Assembly (NCBI GenBank): GCA_918026815.1
Contig: CAKJVC010000115.1
Span: forward strand, 62,001 to 126,000
DNA: 64,000 nucleotides
Source: Chalara sp. BL73
Taxonomy: Eukaryota; Ascomycota; Leotiomycetes; Helotiales
Reading direction: 5' to 3'
The notes under the pieces are model-generated. The model ran no database searches and was not told the DNA's origin. It was given only the letters and a program-made list of their open reading frames with translations. The position numbers and the translations under genes were made by a program. Shown here piece after piece: positions 21,813 through 33,264 of the stretch (position 1 is the first letter of the stretch; each line of letters begins with the position of its first letter).

Positions 21813-23402
21813 CTAACTACCCGCAGCTGCGGCGGCGGAGGCAATCTGTGTCAGGATCGCGAGGTCATTCGGTGTATCCTCTTCCATTCGCCCTTCACTG
21901 GCCTCAATAAGCTCTTGCATTGGATCTGTATCAGAGACAGCCAAGCCACTGGAGGAGCGGTCATGCCCAAGAGGTTCCTGAGCATGGTGAATTCCGGATG
22001 CTATGTTTTCTCTGATGATGGACTGTGGTCAGCATCGATTAAAATTTTTGGCATAAATAGCGCGAGCAGCTTACATTTTCCCGATCCCATACCCGTTCTC
22101 TCCAGCTGATACGGGATGCGCCGGAGTCGGGTTCTCATCTAGCTCTCCTTCCTTGATGTCTTTCCAAGAGCATTTGGCATGCTTTTTGGTACAAGCTGAG
22201 CAAGCAGTAAGATGTTTGGTGCAGTCAAATCTTAATCGCCTGCAACGGTCACAAGGAGGTGTGATGACATCTCCCCTGGCTAGCTTTTCGATCTTTCCAG
22301 CCATTATCACACGATAATGACTTTCCAGCCCATCGTCAGAGGAAATTGGGTGAGAGAGTCTCCGAGAATCTGAATCTCCATTGAAGCCATGATCTGCAGT
22401 AGTTCCACGGCTGCCTTTGGGACGGGGTGTGTGTGCTACAGATCCACGACGCCCATTAGCCATGAATTGCTCTAGTAGCTCTTGCTGTATCTTCGCCAGC
22501 TCTCCATTGACCGGTTTTGGAGTGCGATTGATGGCAGAGAACGGCTGTGGGGAGAATGTTCGGTTCTCCGTAGAGCTTTCTGAAGTTGTGGTTGCAAGGT
22601 CGGTCTTCCGGGCTTGCACTGCTGCTTTCCTTCCTTTCAAATGGTAATTGAGTTGACGGGCTTTGCTCGCCACGGCATCTGCTTTCTTGATGAGCATAGC
22701 TAATCGCGTCTCAAGAATATTTAGAGTTCCGAGCTCAGCAGCCTCATCCTCTGGCGTGGCCTGAGACGGAATCATCCTTTCCGGCGCTCCAGACATGATC
22801 AGTCTATAATCATCCTCCGGTATTTCAAGCTGACCACCTTGAATCCAAACACGGCAGATCTTCCCATGATTTGTGTCAGTTAGGACAAAATCAGAGAGGT
22901 TGGTTCTAGCAAAGGTTACAATATCCAGCCATGTCACGGATGATTGTTCCAATTGATAGGACGATTGTACCACTTTGATAGGTCCGTCAAACAGCTTCTC
23001 AAAAGACTTGAGGAGGAGCGGGCCAACAAGTTTGGCGCCGAGATTTGCTGCAAGACTCTCCTGACGTTGGAGGACCCCTAATCAGGTTAGATAGGGCTCA
23101 GGAGAGAGCGAGAAAAGTATTGGAACTGATGAGTTGTGCCGCACTACACACCATCTCCGACAATCACATATCAAGCACCTGACATAAGACGTACCTTCGT
23201 AATCATCAATCATACCCAATACATCTGCGAACGTTTCGGCATCGCCTTCGATGAGTTTGAAAGGCGCAGTTTTGATCTTCAATAGGTAATTGATCTTGGA
23301 TGGACTGGGATGGGCTGGCCCTGAGGCAGCCGGTCTCGTGATCGAGTCATCCGGACTGCGCTTGCGCTTCGTGCCGGGGATTTCTGGAGTCGGAGAAGCC
23401 AT
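21813..23402 (-). CDS. Protein with C-terminal Zn(II)2Cys6-type cluster
   Basis: Three exons (23195-23402, 22075-23077, 21813-22011) give 469 aa in phase. The N-terminus has a basic KRKR segment followed by NYLLKIKTAPFKLIEGDAETF. A central region of about 140 residues (ESLAANLGAKLVGPLLLKSF, then TWLDIVTFARTNL) looks globular but I cannot name it. A Cys cluster CDRCRRLRFDC-x6-CSACTKKHAKC sits near residue 365-400 and fits the CxxC-x6-C-x6-CxxC-x6-C pattern of fungal binuclear zinc clusters. The tail is acidic and Ala-rich. Fungal zinc-cluster regulators usually carry this motif at the N-terminus, so placement here is atypical. DNA binding is likely but target genes are unknown. Confidence 0.8.
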
Positions 23403-24285
23403 GCTGACTCTTCGTTATTGCGGACAAGAGAACTCGAGATGGCGAAGAAACAAAGCTAGATGAGAGTGCGGCCGAAGGGTGGTGTGCCCGAGGATGTCTG
23501 AGCGGGGCAACTCGAGAGCCAGCGGAAGCAGAGATTGCGCGGAGGTGAGAGATAGCGGAAGGGAAGCCGATAGATAATCAAATACTTTTGATATATATCT
23601 CACAGATGATGGTAGTGGTATGTGGCTGGAGGAACACTCCTTTGCGTGCTGTTAGCAGGATTCAGCGTGGACTGCCACCTGTGCGAATGGCATCTTCCGG
23701 TAACCTTCAGTTTACTGGGCGGGAACTGCTTAATCCTGTTCTCGCGTATGAATTACACGATATTCCTGGGGAGACACTAATTGATCAATTGAGGCAGGGC
23801 GGTAGGGATGGCGGTGTGGGATGGAAGGAAGGGGATTTGTTTCTTTTCTGTGGCGATGGGATGGTGTTGTTTGTTTTGATGAGAAGAAGGAAGAAGATGT
23901 TGCCGTTCGGAAGGGGAAAGTTTTGGGGGGGGGACAGCAGTTGTTCAATATTGCGCGGAGCCCGAGTTTCCGCTCCACTAGCCCTGAACCACCCAATTCA
24001 TAGCGCCGCCTTCCCCCCCCCCCCCCCCCCCCCCCCCGTAGGAAGAAAATAAAAAACCCCCATATCACTCGTAGTACTACCTATACCATCCTGATTAACG
24101 AGTCTCAGGTCACCTAAGCGTACGCTATCGCAACCCCAAAATTATTTCAGCCTCAATCATCACCTGCATATTCAAACCTCCCCCGCCAACCAATCTTATC
24201 TTCCCACACGGTCAACCACAATCCACCAACCCACCCGCTACCACTACCACTGCCACCACCATCACAACACTTCGGCAAACCCAAG
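23403..24285. other. Divergent promoter region with a poly-C tract
   Basis: This is the spacer between the leftward zinc-cluster gene and rightward LSm7. It includes an uninterrupted run of 25 C at 24013-24037 and a GGGG-rich patch near 23930. ORFs here (for example 23588-24052) read through low-complexity sequence and are not credible genes. Confidence 0.55.
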
Positions 24286-24901
24286 ATGTCTTCGCAAGAA
24301 CGTGGTGGCAGAGGCGGCAGAGGCGGAGGACGGAGCGAGCACCGGGGAGGTCGCGGTGGGCGGGGAAACCATGAGGGCGGGGGACGAGGCGGTGGTGCTA
24401 CGGGTGGAAACGCTGGCGAAAGGCCCAAGAAGGAGAACATTCTGGATTTGGCCAAGTATATGGACAAGCAGATTACAGTCAAGTTTACTGGCGGACGGGA
24501 AGGTACGTGATGTGATTGCATTGTCGGACGAAGGAAGAAACGCCGCGCAGCAATGTATCCTGGCGCGGAAAGTAGAGCCCAGGGGCGTTAGCAGAAGAGA
24601 TAGTTGATCTGGTTGCAATGGGTGCATGCTGACCCTCCGCAGTCAAGGGTACGCTGAAAGGTTATGACGCATTAATGAACTTGGTACTCGACGATGTAGA
24701 GGAGCTCCTTGCCGGCAAGTCAATCGTGGGGACTTCTCTATTTCACCCTAACTAATATTTCCTGCAGATGGAGAAGGCAACACGTCAACACGCACACTCG
24801 GCCTCGTAGTTGTCCGCGGAACGCTTCTGGTCCTTGTCAGTCCTTGTGATGGCAGTGAAGAAATTGCCAACCCCTTTTTACAGCCTGTCGAAGATGAATG
24901 A
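24286..24901 (+). CDS. LSM7: LSm7, U6 snRNA-associated Sm-like protein
   Basis: Three exons (24286-24502, 24643-24714, 24768-24901) encode 140 aa. After an RGG-rich N-terminal extension of about 45 residues (RGGRGGRGGG-type), the Sm fold begins at KKENILDLAKYMDKQITVKF. Sm1 continues with VKGTLKGYDALMNLVLDDV and Sm2 contains LGLVVVRGTLLVLVSP. LSm7 is a subunit of the LSm1-7 ring (mRNA decapping) and the LSm2-8 ring (U6 snRNP). The second intron starts with GC (G|GCAAGT...GCAG); it is required to give LLADGEGN in frame and is a standard GC-AG intron. The RGG extension is a possible RNA-binding or methylation region. Confidence 0.93.
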
Positions 24902-25280
24902 ACTAGAGGACGCAGTTTGCGGAGCTAGGTTATAAATACAAGAAGCCCGGGAAATGGATAATTCGGATGTGACGCTGCATGGTCAACTCTATGCCAAAAA
25001 GATGTGCAGCAATCAAAGCACCTGTGTCATAGTCACCGTTAGGTATGCTGGCATCAAAACTTGTCACGCAATGAAGTACCTGCTCCTCGAGCTGGAGCAT
25101 TATCGAACCATTATTTTGAAGTTTTTTCTTTTTCTTTTGCTTCTATGTTTCCGAATCGCCGTGCATTCCCTCTTCAGGAGATATCATGCAGACTCGTATT
25201 ACAGAACTCCACTAACTCATAAATTCTTTCAATACACGCATCAACTCTTTCTCGTAAGGCCTGATATCCAAATACAGGTT
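24902..25280. other. Convergent 3' region, LSm7 / PAN3
   Basis: Short spacer between two convergent genes. An ORF at 24954-25307 runs into the PAN3 end and is hydrophobic by chance. Probably 3' UTRs. Confidence 0.5.
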
Positions 25281-27974
25281 CTAGAATCTTCTCGTGCCCT
25301 TTTGTAGATCTGCGAACGCCGCGGCCACTCGCGCATTCAGCTCTTTATAAGTAACCACATACACACTTTGCTCATCACGACTGGTCAATCTGACCTTCTC
25401 TTCAATCCCCGCGTCCAACTTATTCATACACCGAATCATATGTCCCAAATCCAGTACAGCTTTCCCATCTCCATCCACCTGATGGAAGGTGTAATCCCGA
25501 AATAGACTCAGCAGATAGAATTTCCCGTGCGGACTCCAGTCACGATCAGTTGAGTGCTCCGGTCGCTCGAGTACTGTGTTGAGTTTGGTTATTAGCCTGA
25601 ACATCCTCCCATTCTCGAGTTCGCGGAAAAGCTCCGAGTTTTGAGTGTCGATAGCATGTTGCGCACTATCAAGCGCTGTCAAAACATGTGGGGTTATGTG
25701 TGCTAGCAAGTAATCAACGCTCTTGAGTTCAGCTCCATCAGTTGGTGTTATGAGCCAGGTGACTACATTAACAAGCTCCGTGGTATAATTACGAGCAAAT
25801 TGACTATGTGGCAAATAACGTTAGCAGACGATTCTGAACGGATAGAGCAGAAAGGGAATTCGTGAGACGCAATCCGCTCCTAGGCCCGGAGCTTGGAACT
25901 CACTCAATTGCATTTTTCACAGAAATGGTAGCGGACAGATTATTCACGCCTAAACCAAGGATCAGCATGCCCAAATTCTTCATATCATCCTGCTGCAAGT
26001 CAGGTAAAGAGCGTTGCTCGCCGAATTTGACAACGTCGAGAATCGAGCAGGCGTTGATTCGGATGCGATTCTTATCGGTAAGTATGATTTTAGTAGGATC
26101 CAAGCACCGGATAGCCAGATTAGCAGCATGGACAGTTTTGATGGCTGAAGCAATCTGCACGATGTAACTCCATAAGACGCTATCGGCAATAGGCGTTGAA
26201 ATGGGTCTCCCAAATCTATTTGTGCTTGGCGGGACGTGGTGCTCGGCTAGTGTTTTGGACATTGGAAAATAGTCGGTCACAAAGACTAACGAACTCTCAC
26301 CGCCGAACTGTTGCGTAGTAAACGCTTCAATAACGGAGACTATATTTGGATGATCAATGGCTTTCCATGGCTGAACTTGCCGAATAGCACTTTCGTTTGT
26401 AAGACGATATCCTAATATGGATTAGGCATGGCTTGAGAAGTAACGTGATCTCATACCTTTAAGTCTTCGCAGCGAGTATAGTTGGCCGTTCTTGCTCGAT
26501 GTAGCTCTATACACCCAGCTGGGGTATCCAAACTTGGTGGCGCTCTTTTGGCCACTCTGGTTGTTGTGAGCTACAAGAGGCGCCAATGAATGGTAGTGTC
26601 CCACTACCGGTGGAAGATTTGGTGCTTGACGGAATGAGATATGGTCCCTCAAATGATATCATGCAGACGTACCTTGGAAGGGTTGTAAAGCAGCTTCTGA
26701 TTTCTTCTGCATATCTTCTCTGAGCTTATCTGGCATAAAAAACTCGTGGGAGTATTTCTGGTAAGGCAGGAGGTTTTCCCTGCTTTTGGTAACATCCGCA
26801 TAAAGGTGATATTGAAGCTATCTCAATCAGCATACGGCTCAGCTTCGCAGATTGGAGACTCACCGTCTGTGCTGTTTGGTTGTATGTTGTCTGAGCAGGA
26901 TAGAACGGGACTGTACCACTAGCAATAGAGCTACTATCCTGAAAAGGATTAAATTGAGTTTCGCCGATGACATGTGCCACAGAGCCCATGTTGAAGGGAT
27001 CCGTATAATTTTGTACATCGTGAGAGGTGCCGTTGGTCGCCTAATCTATGGTAAGCAGAAACCTACTAAGAAATGACCGCTCTGTAGCCCATGTTGAATG
27101 GAGAGTAAATGCGTAAATAAGCTAGTCTAACGTACTGTGTGGGTAATTGCATAATCCAATGCTCCTGGGATAAACTCTGCGGTCTCTGCCGGATTTAATA
27201 ATGAAGGCTCCAAATCTGAGGTCTGCGGTAAGGCTGGCGCTGGAGTACCTACTCATGTAAACGAGAATAATACAAACATAATATGCAACTTACCACTGTT
27301 TGGTACACGGGGAGTAAAAACTGCTGTTGCCGCAGCTTGAGTAGAGAACGTGCCAGCTTTGGTGGGTGCAGGTAATGCAGGCGTAAAAGCGGGCGACTCA
27401 ACGTTGAGCGTCTTTTTTCTATATTGGTGATAACAATTAGCCTTCCGCATACCAATTGCATTATTCTTAACAAAAATTGCGGCAACATGCCAACGATATC
27501 TCTGCTTGAGCCTGTGTTCAAACTGGGTCTTTCTTGTGATTATGGGAGTGATAAGACTTCCGGCTCATTGTAAAGAGCTCCCACTTCCCTTTCCACAACA
27601 ATAAAGGACTCCACCCCAAAATAACTCAAATTGATATTGATCTGCAGAGAATTCTTACATTGCCTGAGCAATCTCACAATCTATGGCTTCCAAGCCCAAA
27701 ACCTTAATCCCCTTTTGTAGTAAGAATGAAATACTTACGGTTCGGATTGCGTCAGGGTATTCTTGTTGGGGTCATGATTGAAGGCACAACCTTGGTCTTC
27801 ATATCGACAGTGGCCATATATCAGCACGTTTCTGCATAGTGTATCCTTCGCATGTTCTTGGTTCTGTCAGCAATTACCTTATGCTTCAATAGATGTGTTC
27901 CACGTACCACGGCCTTTTGGTCTCGGAGAGCCGGCAGGTTTTCGAGACTCCGTTTGAAATCTGGCTGCCGCCAT
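25281..27974 (-). CDS. PAN3: PAN3, poly(A)-nuclease deadenylation complex subunit
   Basis: This multi-exon gene starts MAAARFQTESRKPAGSPRPK at 27974. Splicing leads to a CCCH zinc finger (TLCRNVLIYGHCRYEDQGCAFNH; C-x8-C-x6-C-x3-H) that binds poly(A). A PAM2-like motif (LNVESPAFTP) for the poly(A)-binding protein lies near 27400. The pseudokinase domain follows (YSLRRLKG, IVQIASAIKTVHAANLAIRCLDPTKIIL), lacking a normal catalytic loop as expected. The C-terminal knob is encoded at 25281-25803 and includes GRMFRLITKLNTVLERPEH. PAN3 dimerises and recruits the PAN2 exonuclease to shorten poly(A) tails in the cytoplasm. All exon joints that I checked are in phase, with introns of about 50-100 nt. 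Confidence 0.93.
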
Positions 27975-28790
27975 TGTACTCGATCTTCCAGCTATCTGCC
28001 ACGCCCCGATGACACGTTACGGGACCTAATTTCTGGATTAGCTAGTAAACAAAGCAAACGAGGCTTAGGGACGCAGCAGGGTCAGGATATCTGCTGTGGC
28101 ACCGGCCATCCACGTGCGCAATCGCCGGGGCTGGGCCAGGTTGTGGAGTCGGTGACACAGATTCTATATAGGCATTGATGCTGTTACTCACTTGAATCTG
28201 AGGAACATTTCTCGAGGCAGGGTCGGTGAAGAAACTGGCTCTGCCATCAATGTTAGGTAGCGAGCAAGGAACCAATTGTAAGCCGCACATTCATATAACG
28301 AGAGAATGAATTCAGATCGCCATCCTCTTTGTCTCAGGGCCTCTGAGAGTCGGCGTAATATATATTGAATGATGGGGATAGCGTTCTCGTGGCAGTTGAG
28401 GCTGCGGGGAGGAAGATAAAGCATAGTGAGGCTGATGCTGAGGCTCATGCCGTTAGAGCGTGAGCTTGGGGAAGGATTAAAGTTGCTCCGTTCCGACCAC
28501 TTCTGTGGCTTGATCGATTACATAATAGGGCTGGAGCGGACAATAAGTGAGCTTTCTTCCTCTCCCCATAGAACCTGGCTGGCGCCCCCCACTCGGCCAG
28601 CAGCTACATCACTCAACCACTTTCTATATAACTACACTTATTCTGAAGCTTCCTTCTTTCACACCAACCATCCGACGACTTACTATACTTTGCTACCACT
28701 AGTTACTGTGCTTCCATTCATTCATCCCTTTGGAGATGCCCAGATAGCAGCATATTGTCAATTTGTTCCGGAAACATAGAACACACTAGA
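27975..28790. other. Divergent promoter region, PAN3 / UBX gene
   Basis: ORFs on both strands (for example 28188-28448 on the minus strand) lack domains and splice context, so I treat them as chance frames. The segment probably contains both 5' UTRs and promoters. Confidence 0.5.
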
Positions 28791-30357
28791 ATGGCAACGT
28801 CGGATGTCGATATCAGCGCACTCTCGGAAGCCCAACGACTGGCCTTGCAGCAGTTTACATCGGTCACTGATCAGGAGCCTGCTGCTGCTATTCCGCTTTT
28901 ACAACGTTCAGAGTGGAATGTGACGGTGCGCATATCTCTCCGCGCTACAAACATATCTATATGCTGATATGCAACAGATAGCCATTGCTAAGTTCTTTGA
29001 CGGCGAAGGTGCAGACCCAGTCGCAGAAGCTCTTGCGGCACAAAATGTCCCTCCACCGCGAGCAGCTCGACACGAGAATCTGCAGCAAAGCCTCCTTCAT
29101 GATGACCATTACTTCAATAATTCCCGATTATCAAATGATCCTGCTCCTCGAATAGTCCCTCAGCCGGAGGATCAGATTGCCACAAGACCGCCTTTTATAC
29201 TGGGTTTAATATTTACACCTTTTAACCTTCTCTATAAGCTATTGTCGACCACGTTCGGACTATTCTATTATGTATTTCCTTTCCTTCGCCGAGACACCAC
29301 GAATGGAACAGTGAGGAGACCGACGGCCACAGGCAGGAGGGCTCTCAAACCTAGGGATGCAGCTGCGCGGTTGAAACGTGAAATAGAGGAAGAATATGGC
29401 GAAAACACTCTTCCGTTTTATGAGGGTGGGTATGCGCAGGCTTTAGACCTTGCAAAGAAAGATCTGAAATTTCTCCTCATAATACTTTGTTCGCCAGAAC
29501 ACGATGACACGCCGTCTTGGATCCAGGAAACATTGCTCTCTGGCGAAGTTCAGGCCTTCTTAAATAATACAGCAAATGACATCATATTCTGGGCTGGTGA
29601 TGTAAGGGACTCGGAAGCATATCAAGTGTCTACAGCTTTGCGCTGCAATAAGTTTCCATTTACAGCCTTAGTTGCGCATACGCCACAGCAAAGCGCAACT
29701 GCCATGTCAGTGCTTACCCGTTTAACGGGACCTATGCCTACAACGGCATATCTAGCCAAATTGCAGTCAGCCATAACTTCTCACGCAGAACAATTGAGGA
29801 CAGTCAGGGAAACTCGGAATGCACAGAATTTTGAGAGGACCTTGAGACAGGAACAGGATTCCGCATATGAAAGATCTTTAGCGCTAGATCGGGAACGCGT
29901 AAGGCTCAAGCGGGAAGCAGAGGCTCAAGTGGCAGAACAGGAGATTCTAGAGAAGAAAGCCGCGGAAGAGGCAGCTACACTTGCAGAAAAGAAGAAGCAA
30001 TGGCGAAGATGGAGAGCGAGGAGAGTGGTGCCGGAGCCGAGCGCAGATTCCAAAGACATGGTAAGAATAGCAATAAAAATGCCTGAGGCAGCAAGGATCA
30101 TGCGACGGTTTCCAGCAGATGGCACTCTGGAGGAGCTCTACGCATTCGTAGATTGTTACGACTTTCTCCAGTCGGGATCCATTGATGAGGTAGTTGATAA
30201 GCCAGAGGCTTATGAGCATGTGTTTGACTTTAGACTCGTGTCAACATTACCCAGGGTGGTGTATGACCCGGAACAAGGGGGCACAATTGCTGAAAGAGTT
30301 GGCAGGAGTGGAAACCTTATCGTTGAACCCATTATAGAGGATGGGGATGAGGAGTAA
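28791..30357 (+). CDS. UAS/UBX-domain ER protein (FAF2/UBXD8-like, Ubx2/Ucp10 type)
   Basis: Two exons (28791-28925, 28978-30357) give 504 aa. The N-terminal UBA-like region (residues 1-55: LSEAQRLALQQFTSV ... NVTIAIAKFFDG) is split by the intron. A hydrophobic hairpin at about 116-148 (PFILGLIFTPFNLLYKLLST) is followed by an Arg-rich segment. A UAS thioredoxin-like domain (about 195-330: KKDLKFLLIILCSPEHDD, NDIIFWAGDV) comes next, then a charged coiled coil (about 340-400). A C-terminal UBX domain (about 405-495: MVRIAIKMPEAARIMRRFPADGTLEEL) completes the order typical of the family. These proteins anchor the Cdc48/p97 ATPase at the ER for degradation of membrane proteins and at lipid droplets; that role is inferred from the architecture. 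Confidence 0.92.
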
Positions 30358-30874
30358 TCATTAGCGGCATTTCAAGGCGTTTGTAAGTCTGACTATGGTA
30401 AACCATAATCATGTATAATACGTCGAGGGCAGCGAGATGACTCTCCAAAGCTCCTCTTAGCACATTGTCTAAATGTGTGAGAGGATGCAATGGTTTGGGT
30501 TTGCTGAGACCGATTCCGATTTCGTGTCAGGGCCAGTCATGTATACAATGCTCATAGATGTGAAGAATCCTTTGCTGTGCTTGGTATACCAAGAATTGTC
30601 TACCCTAACACTGTTGTCTTATTGCCTACTATTTAGTTAAAGTTTCCAATCTACTTTCAGCCCGATCAAAAGTCCCAAGTTTCTCTCCCTTTCTATTGGT
30701 ATATTGAATACTATAAACGTGTTCTCCGTAGGTTGGCAGCCTTGAGCTTCAATTACATCGTAGGATCACGAAGTTGGAAAAAAAAAGGGAGGGGTTTTGA
30801 AGCTTTAGCAAAGTTTTACGAGCTCCTCAAACACCTGGTAAGCTTCTCAGACAAACTCCCGAAAACGTGTAATC
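30358..30874. other. Short intergenic region
   Basis: Contains the 3' flank of the UBX gene and the upstream region of the small orphan gene. No ORF of note. Confidence 0.5.
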
Positions 30875-31223
30875 ATGCCACACAATCATAGAAACGCTCC
30901 TGATACGTTCCTGCGCAGCATCAGTTCAAATGGTAAGTTGCTTCTCATAAACAACCATTCTTGCTTAGGAATCCCTCTTAAACCCTACCCGCCTCGAGGT
31001 AGTTGAGTCCTTATTGTCTATTTAAAACCAGTCAGCATCCCATCACATCTCCACCACGAAGCTACAGGACGCTCTCTGGCGCGAAGGATGCAAATTCCAT
31101 TTTGAGATCTCCATTCCGAAGACTAATGTCATATATGACGAAGATATCCTTTCCTCACCGACATATACAGGCCTGATGACCTATTTGGATAAGATCAAGG
31201 CGTCATGGGGCAATACCGTTTAA
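30875..31223 (+). CDS. Small orphan protein, spliced
   Basis: Exon 1 (30875-30932) encodes MPHNHRNAPDTFLRSISSN. The last exon (31036-31223) encodes a protein-like stretch starting SHHISTTKLQDALWREGCKF and ending LDKIKASWGNTV followed by TAA. Skipping straight from a GTAAGT donor at 30933 to AG at 31035 gives 81 aa in frame. An optional 30-nt exon at 30969-30998 would give 91 aa but needs a 36-nt first intron, which is very short. Reading frame, donor and acceptor are all consistent, yet I recognise no family. Most of its length is charged and non-repetitive, so it is unlikely to be a chance frame. It is too short and fragmented to stand out as an ORF. Confidence 0.5.
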
Positions 31224-31546
31224 CACGGCACAAATCCGCGGAACCTTCAAAAGAGATTTACCTTTAGCTAGGAATCTTGCTCTTGGAGGACCAGGCAGGG
31301 GTTAATATGCCACAAAACTTCGGACGTCTCATAGCTGTTATGATCAAAAGTATATTTGCGGCGAGAAAAAAGAGACAGACAAAAACAAGGAAAGGACATA
31401 AAATGGTAGAACTGGAAGGAAGAGGCAAAACCCATGAGCATTTGGATCTCGATAATTAGTATATGTTCATATATACATGATGGAGAAGAAAGCACTTTTG
31501 CTTTGATGGCTTGGTGGCGTTAATTTGGTTTAATGTGGCTAATATT

Positions 31547-32726
31547 TCACTGGTAAAAGATTGCTGCATCTTCGTCATGCTCCCCCAGATTACCCAAATC
31601 CCAATTTGCCTCCACGGTAGACATGATGCTGTAATGATTGAATTCTTCATCATCTGTTGTACCATGAAGTTCGGGAGGTACGGCATCACCGAGAAGAATT
31701 GAGAATACTCGGTTGTCTGAAAAGTAGTTCTCTGTTTCATCAAAGGCTAAGATATGTTAGATATTGGAATATAGCGAGTGGTTTTCTAGGCCAGGCGAAA
31801 GATATGACAAGATAATAAGACATACTCAACAAGACCAGAGTGTTATTCATGAAGTTCTTGTCCGTGAGAAGAGGTGTCAAGAACCTGTTCGCCCACGCTC
31901 CTGCAACCGTGATCGAGGAATCGTGACCATCATTTGCTGTGCCTCAGATCAGCACAACCAATAATCCAAGGGAGATGCAAGCTCACTCATATTCGGCGTA
32001 ATGAACATCCATTGTGGTAATTGCCCATTTTTCAGGTCTCGATCAAACATTGTAAAGTTCTTTATTTTGGCCAGGCGGTCCTCAACACTCGTGACTGAAT
32101 CATAACTCATCAAGGGACTTCACCACCGTTAGCAACGAATTGTTCAGGTCCTTGCCTAAATGAAATTACATACTTGTGTTTCCGAACGTAATCGTTTGCT
32201 CCGGTCACTTGATTCACATAATCGCCTTGAAATCCCGAGTATGGAAGGCTCTCCTGATACTCGCTCCAGCTGACCCCTTTAGCCTCTAACAAATCGACGA
32301 TTGTCTTGTACTTCTTGTCAAGACGCCAGAACAAATCAAGAAATACCCAGTGGGTGTCTCCTCCCACTGATCCAACGTAGTTCGGCTGACTGGGATGTGT
32401 GAGAGCGTGATAGTTTGTTAAAGTGACACCTTTCTTAGCCAGTGCATTCAAGTTCACTTCAGTCTTTCATTAGCAACTCGATTTCGTAGGGTCGGGAAGG
32501 GTGTAATCTTACCATCACCGGCCGCCAAATCGAAATCCGTGTTCTCGAGCCAGATTGTTACAAAGCGATCGAATTTCTTTCCCTTTACCGAGCTAGTTGG
32601 ACTGAGGGTCTTCGCTGTCGCACGGGCAGCCGCAACCGCAGCCGAACCGGTCGCCGTGTACTGAGTTTGCGCACTGACCACGGTCAGTGAGGCGAGGACC
32701 ACACCTAGAAAAGACGCCCAACGCAT
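31547..32726 (-). CDS. Secreted phosphoesterase (acid phosphatase, PF04185 type)
   Basis: Multi-exon gene starting MRWASFLGVVLASLTVVSA, a clear signal peptide. Metal and active-site region blocks follow: FDRFVTIWLENTDFD, then GVTLTNYHALTHPSQPNYVGSVGGD. The exons after that give TIVDLLEAKGVSWSEYQESL, PQWMFITPNMTNDGHDSS and TFDETENYFSDNRVFSILLG, all hallmarks of fungal phosphoesterases such as Aspergillus PhoA. It ends DAAIFYQ. These enzymes release phosphate from organic esters outside the cell and are usually induced by phosphate starvation. I checked the reading-frame continuity of the exons but not every intron boundary. The stop at 31547 is likely; a further small exon cannot be excluded. 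Confidence 0.85.
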
Positions 32727-33264
32727 TTTGAACTGTTTTTCTTTCGGACCAGAACAACGAGCGTGTAAAATGGGAAGAGGGGGGAAAGGAAGGAAGGGAA
32801 AGAAGAGACAAGAAAAGGAGAATCACATGGAGCGAATCCCAATATAGCCCCAGTACAACTTGCCTCAATTTCACTGCCCCGCAGGATGATGGATGCGCAG
32901 CCAAGTGACATCTGAAAATCAGCAGCGCCACTGGGGGATCTGCCATGGGTGCGGTGACCAGTTAGGGATGCGATATTACATCGTGCCACAGGAACTGGGA
33001 CATGATGTGGAAGTGCCGATGTTAGTGGTTCGGCATAGAGTGTATATCGGGTCTAGTATGTAATGTACGCACGGGGTTGGAGGGAACGTTGAATTAAAGC
33101 CCTCGCTTACAAAAGCAAATAAGCATGCTTGTTTACGCACTAGCTCAGGGGCCTTGAGATTCATCAGCAATAAGTACTTAACGCGATATCATTCTTGTCA
33201 GCTAAATTCTTCGACTAAGTCTATCGTTGCATATCCAGACATGACTACCTTGAAAGGCTGATTT
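32727..33264. other. Intergenic, phosphoesterase promoter region
   Basis: Spacer between two leftward genes. Nothing recognisable; the ORFs are antisense or chance frames. Confidence 0.5.

Noticed and set aside
28188..28448. 86-codon minus-strand ORF upstream of PAN3
   Set aside because: It looked protein-like at first, but no splice partner, domain or start context was found and it lies in a divergent promoter region.
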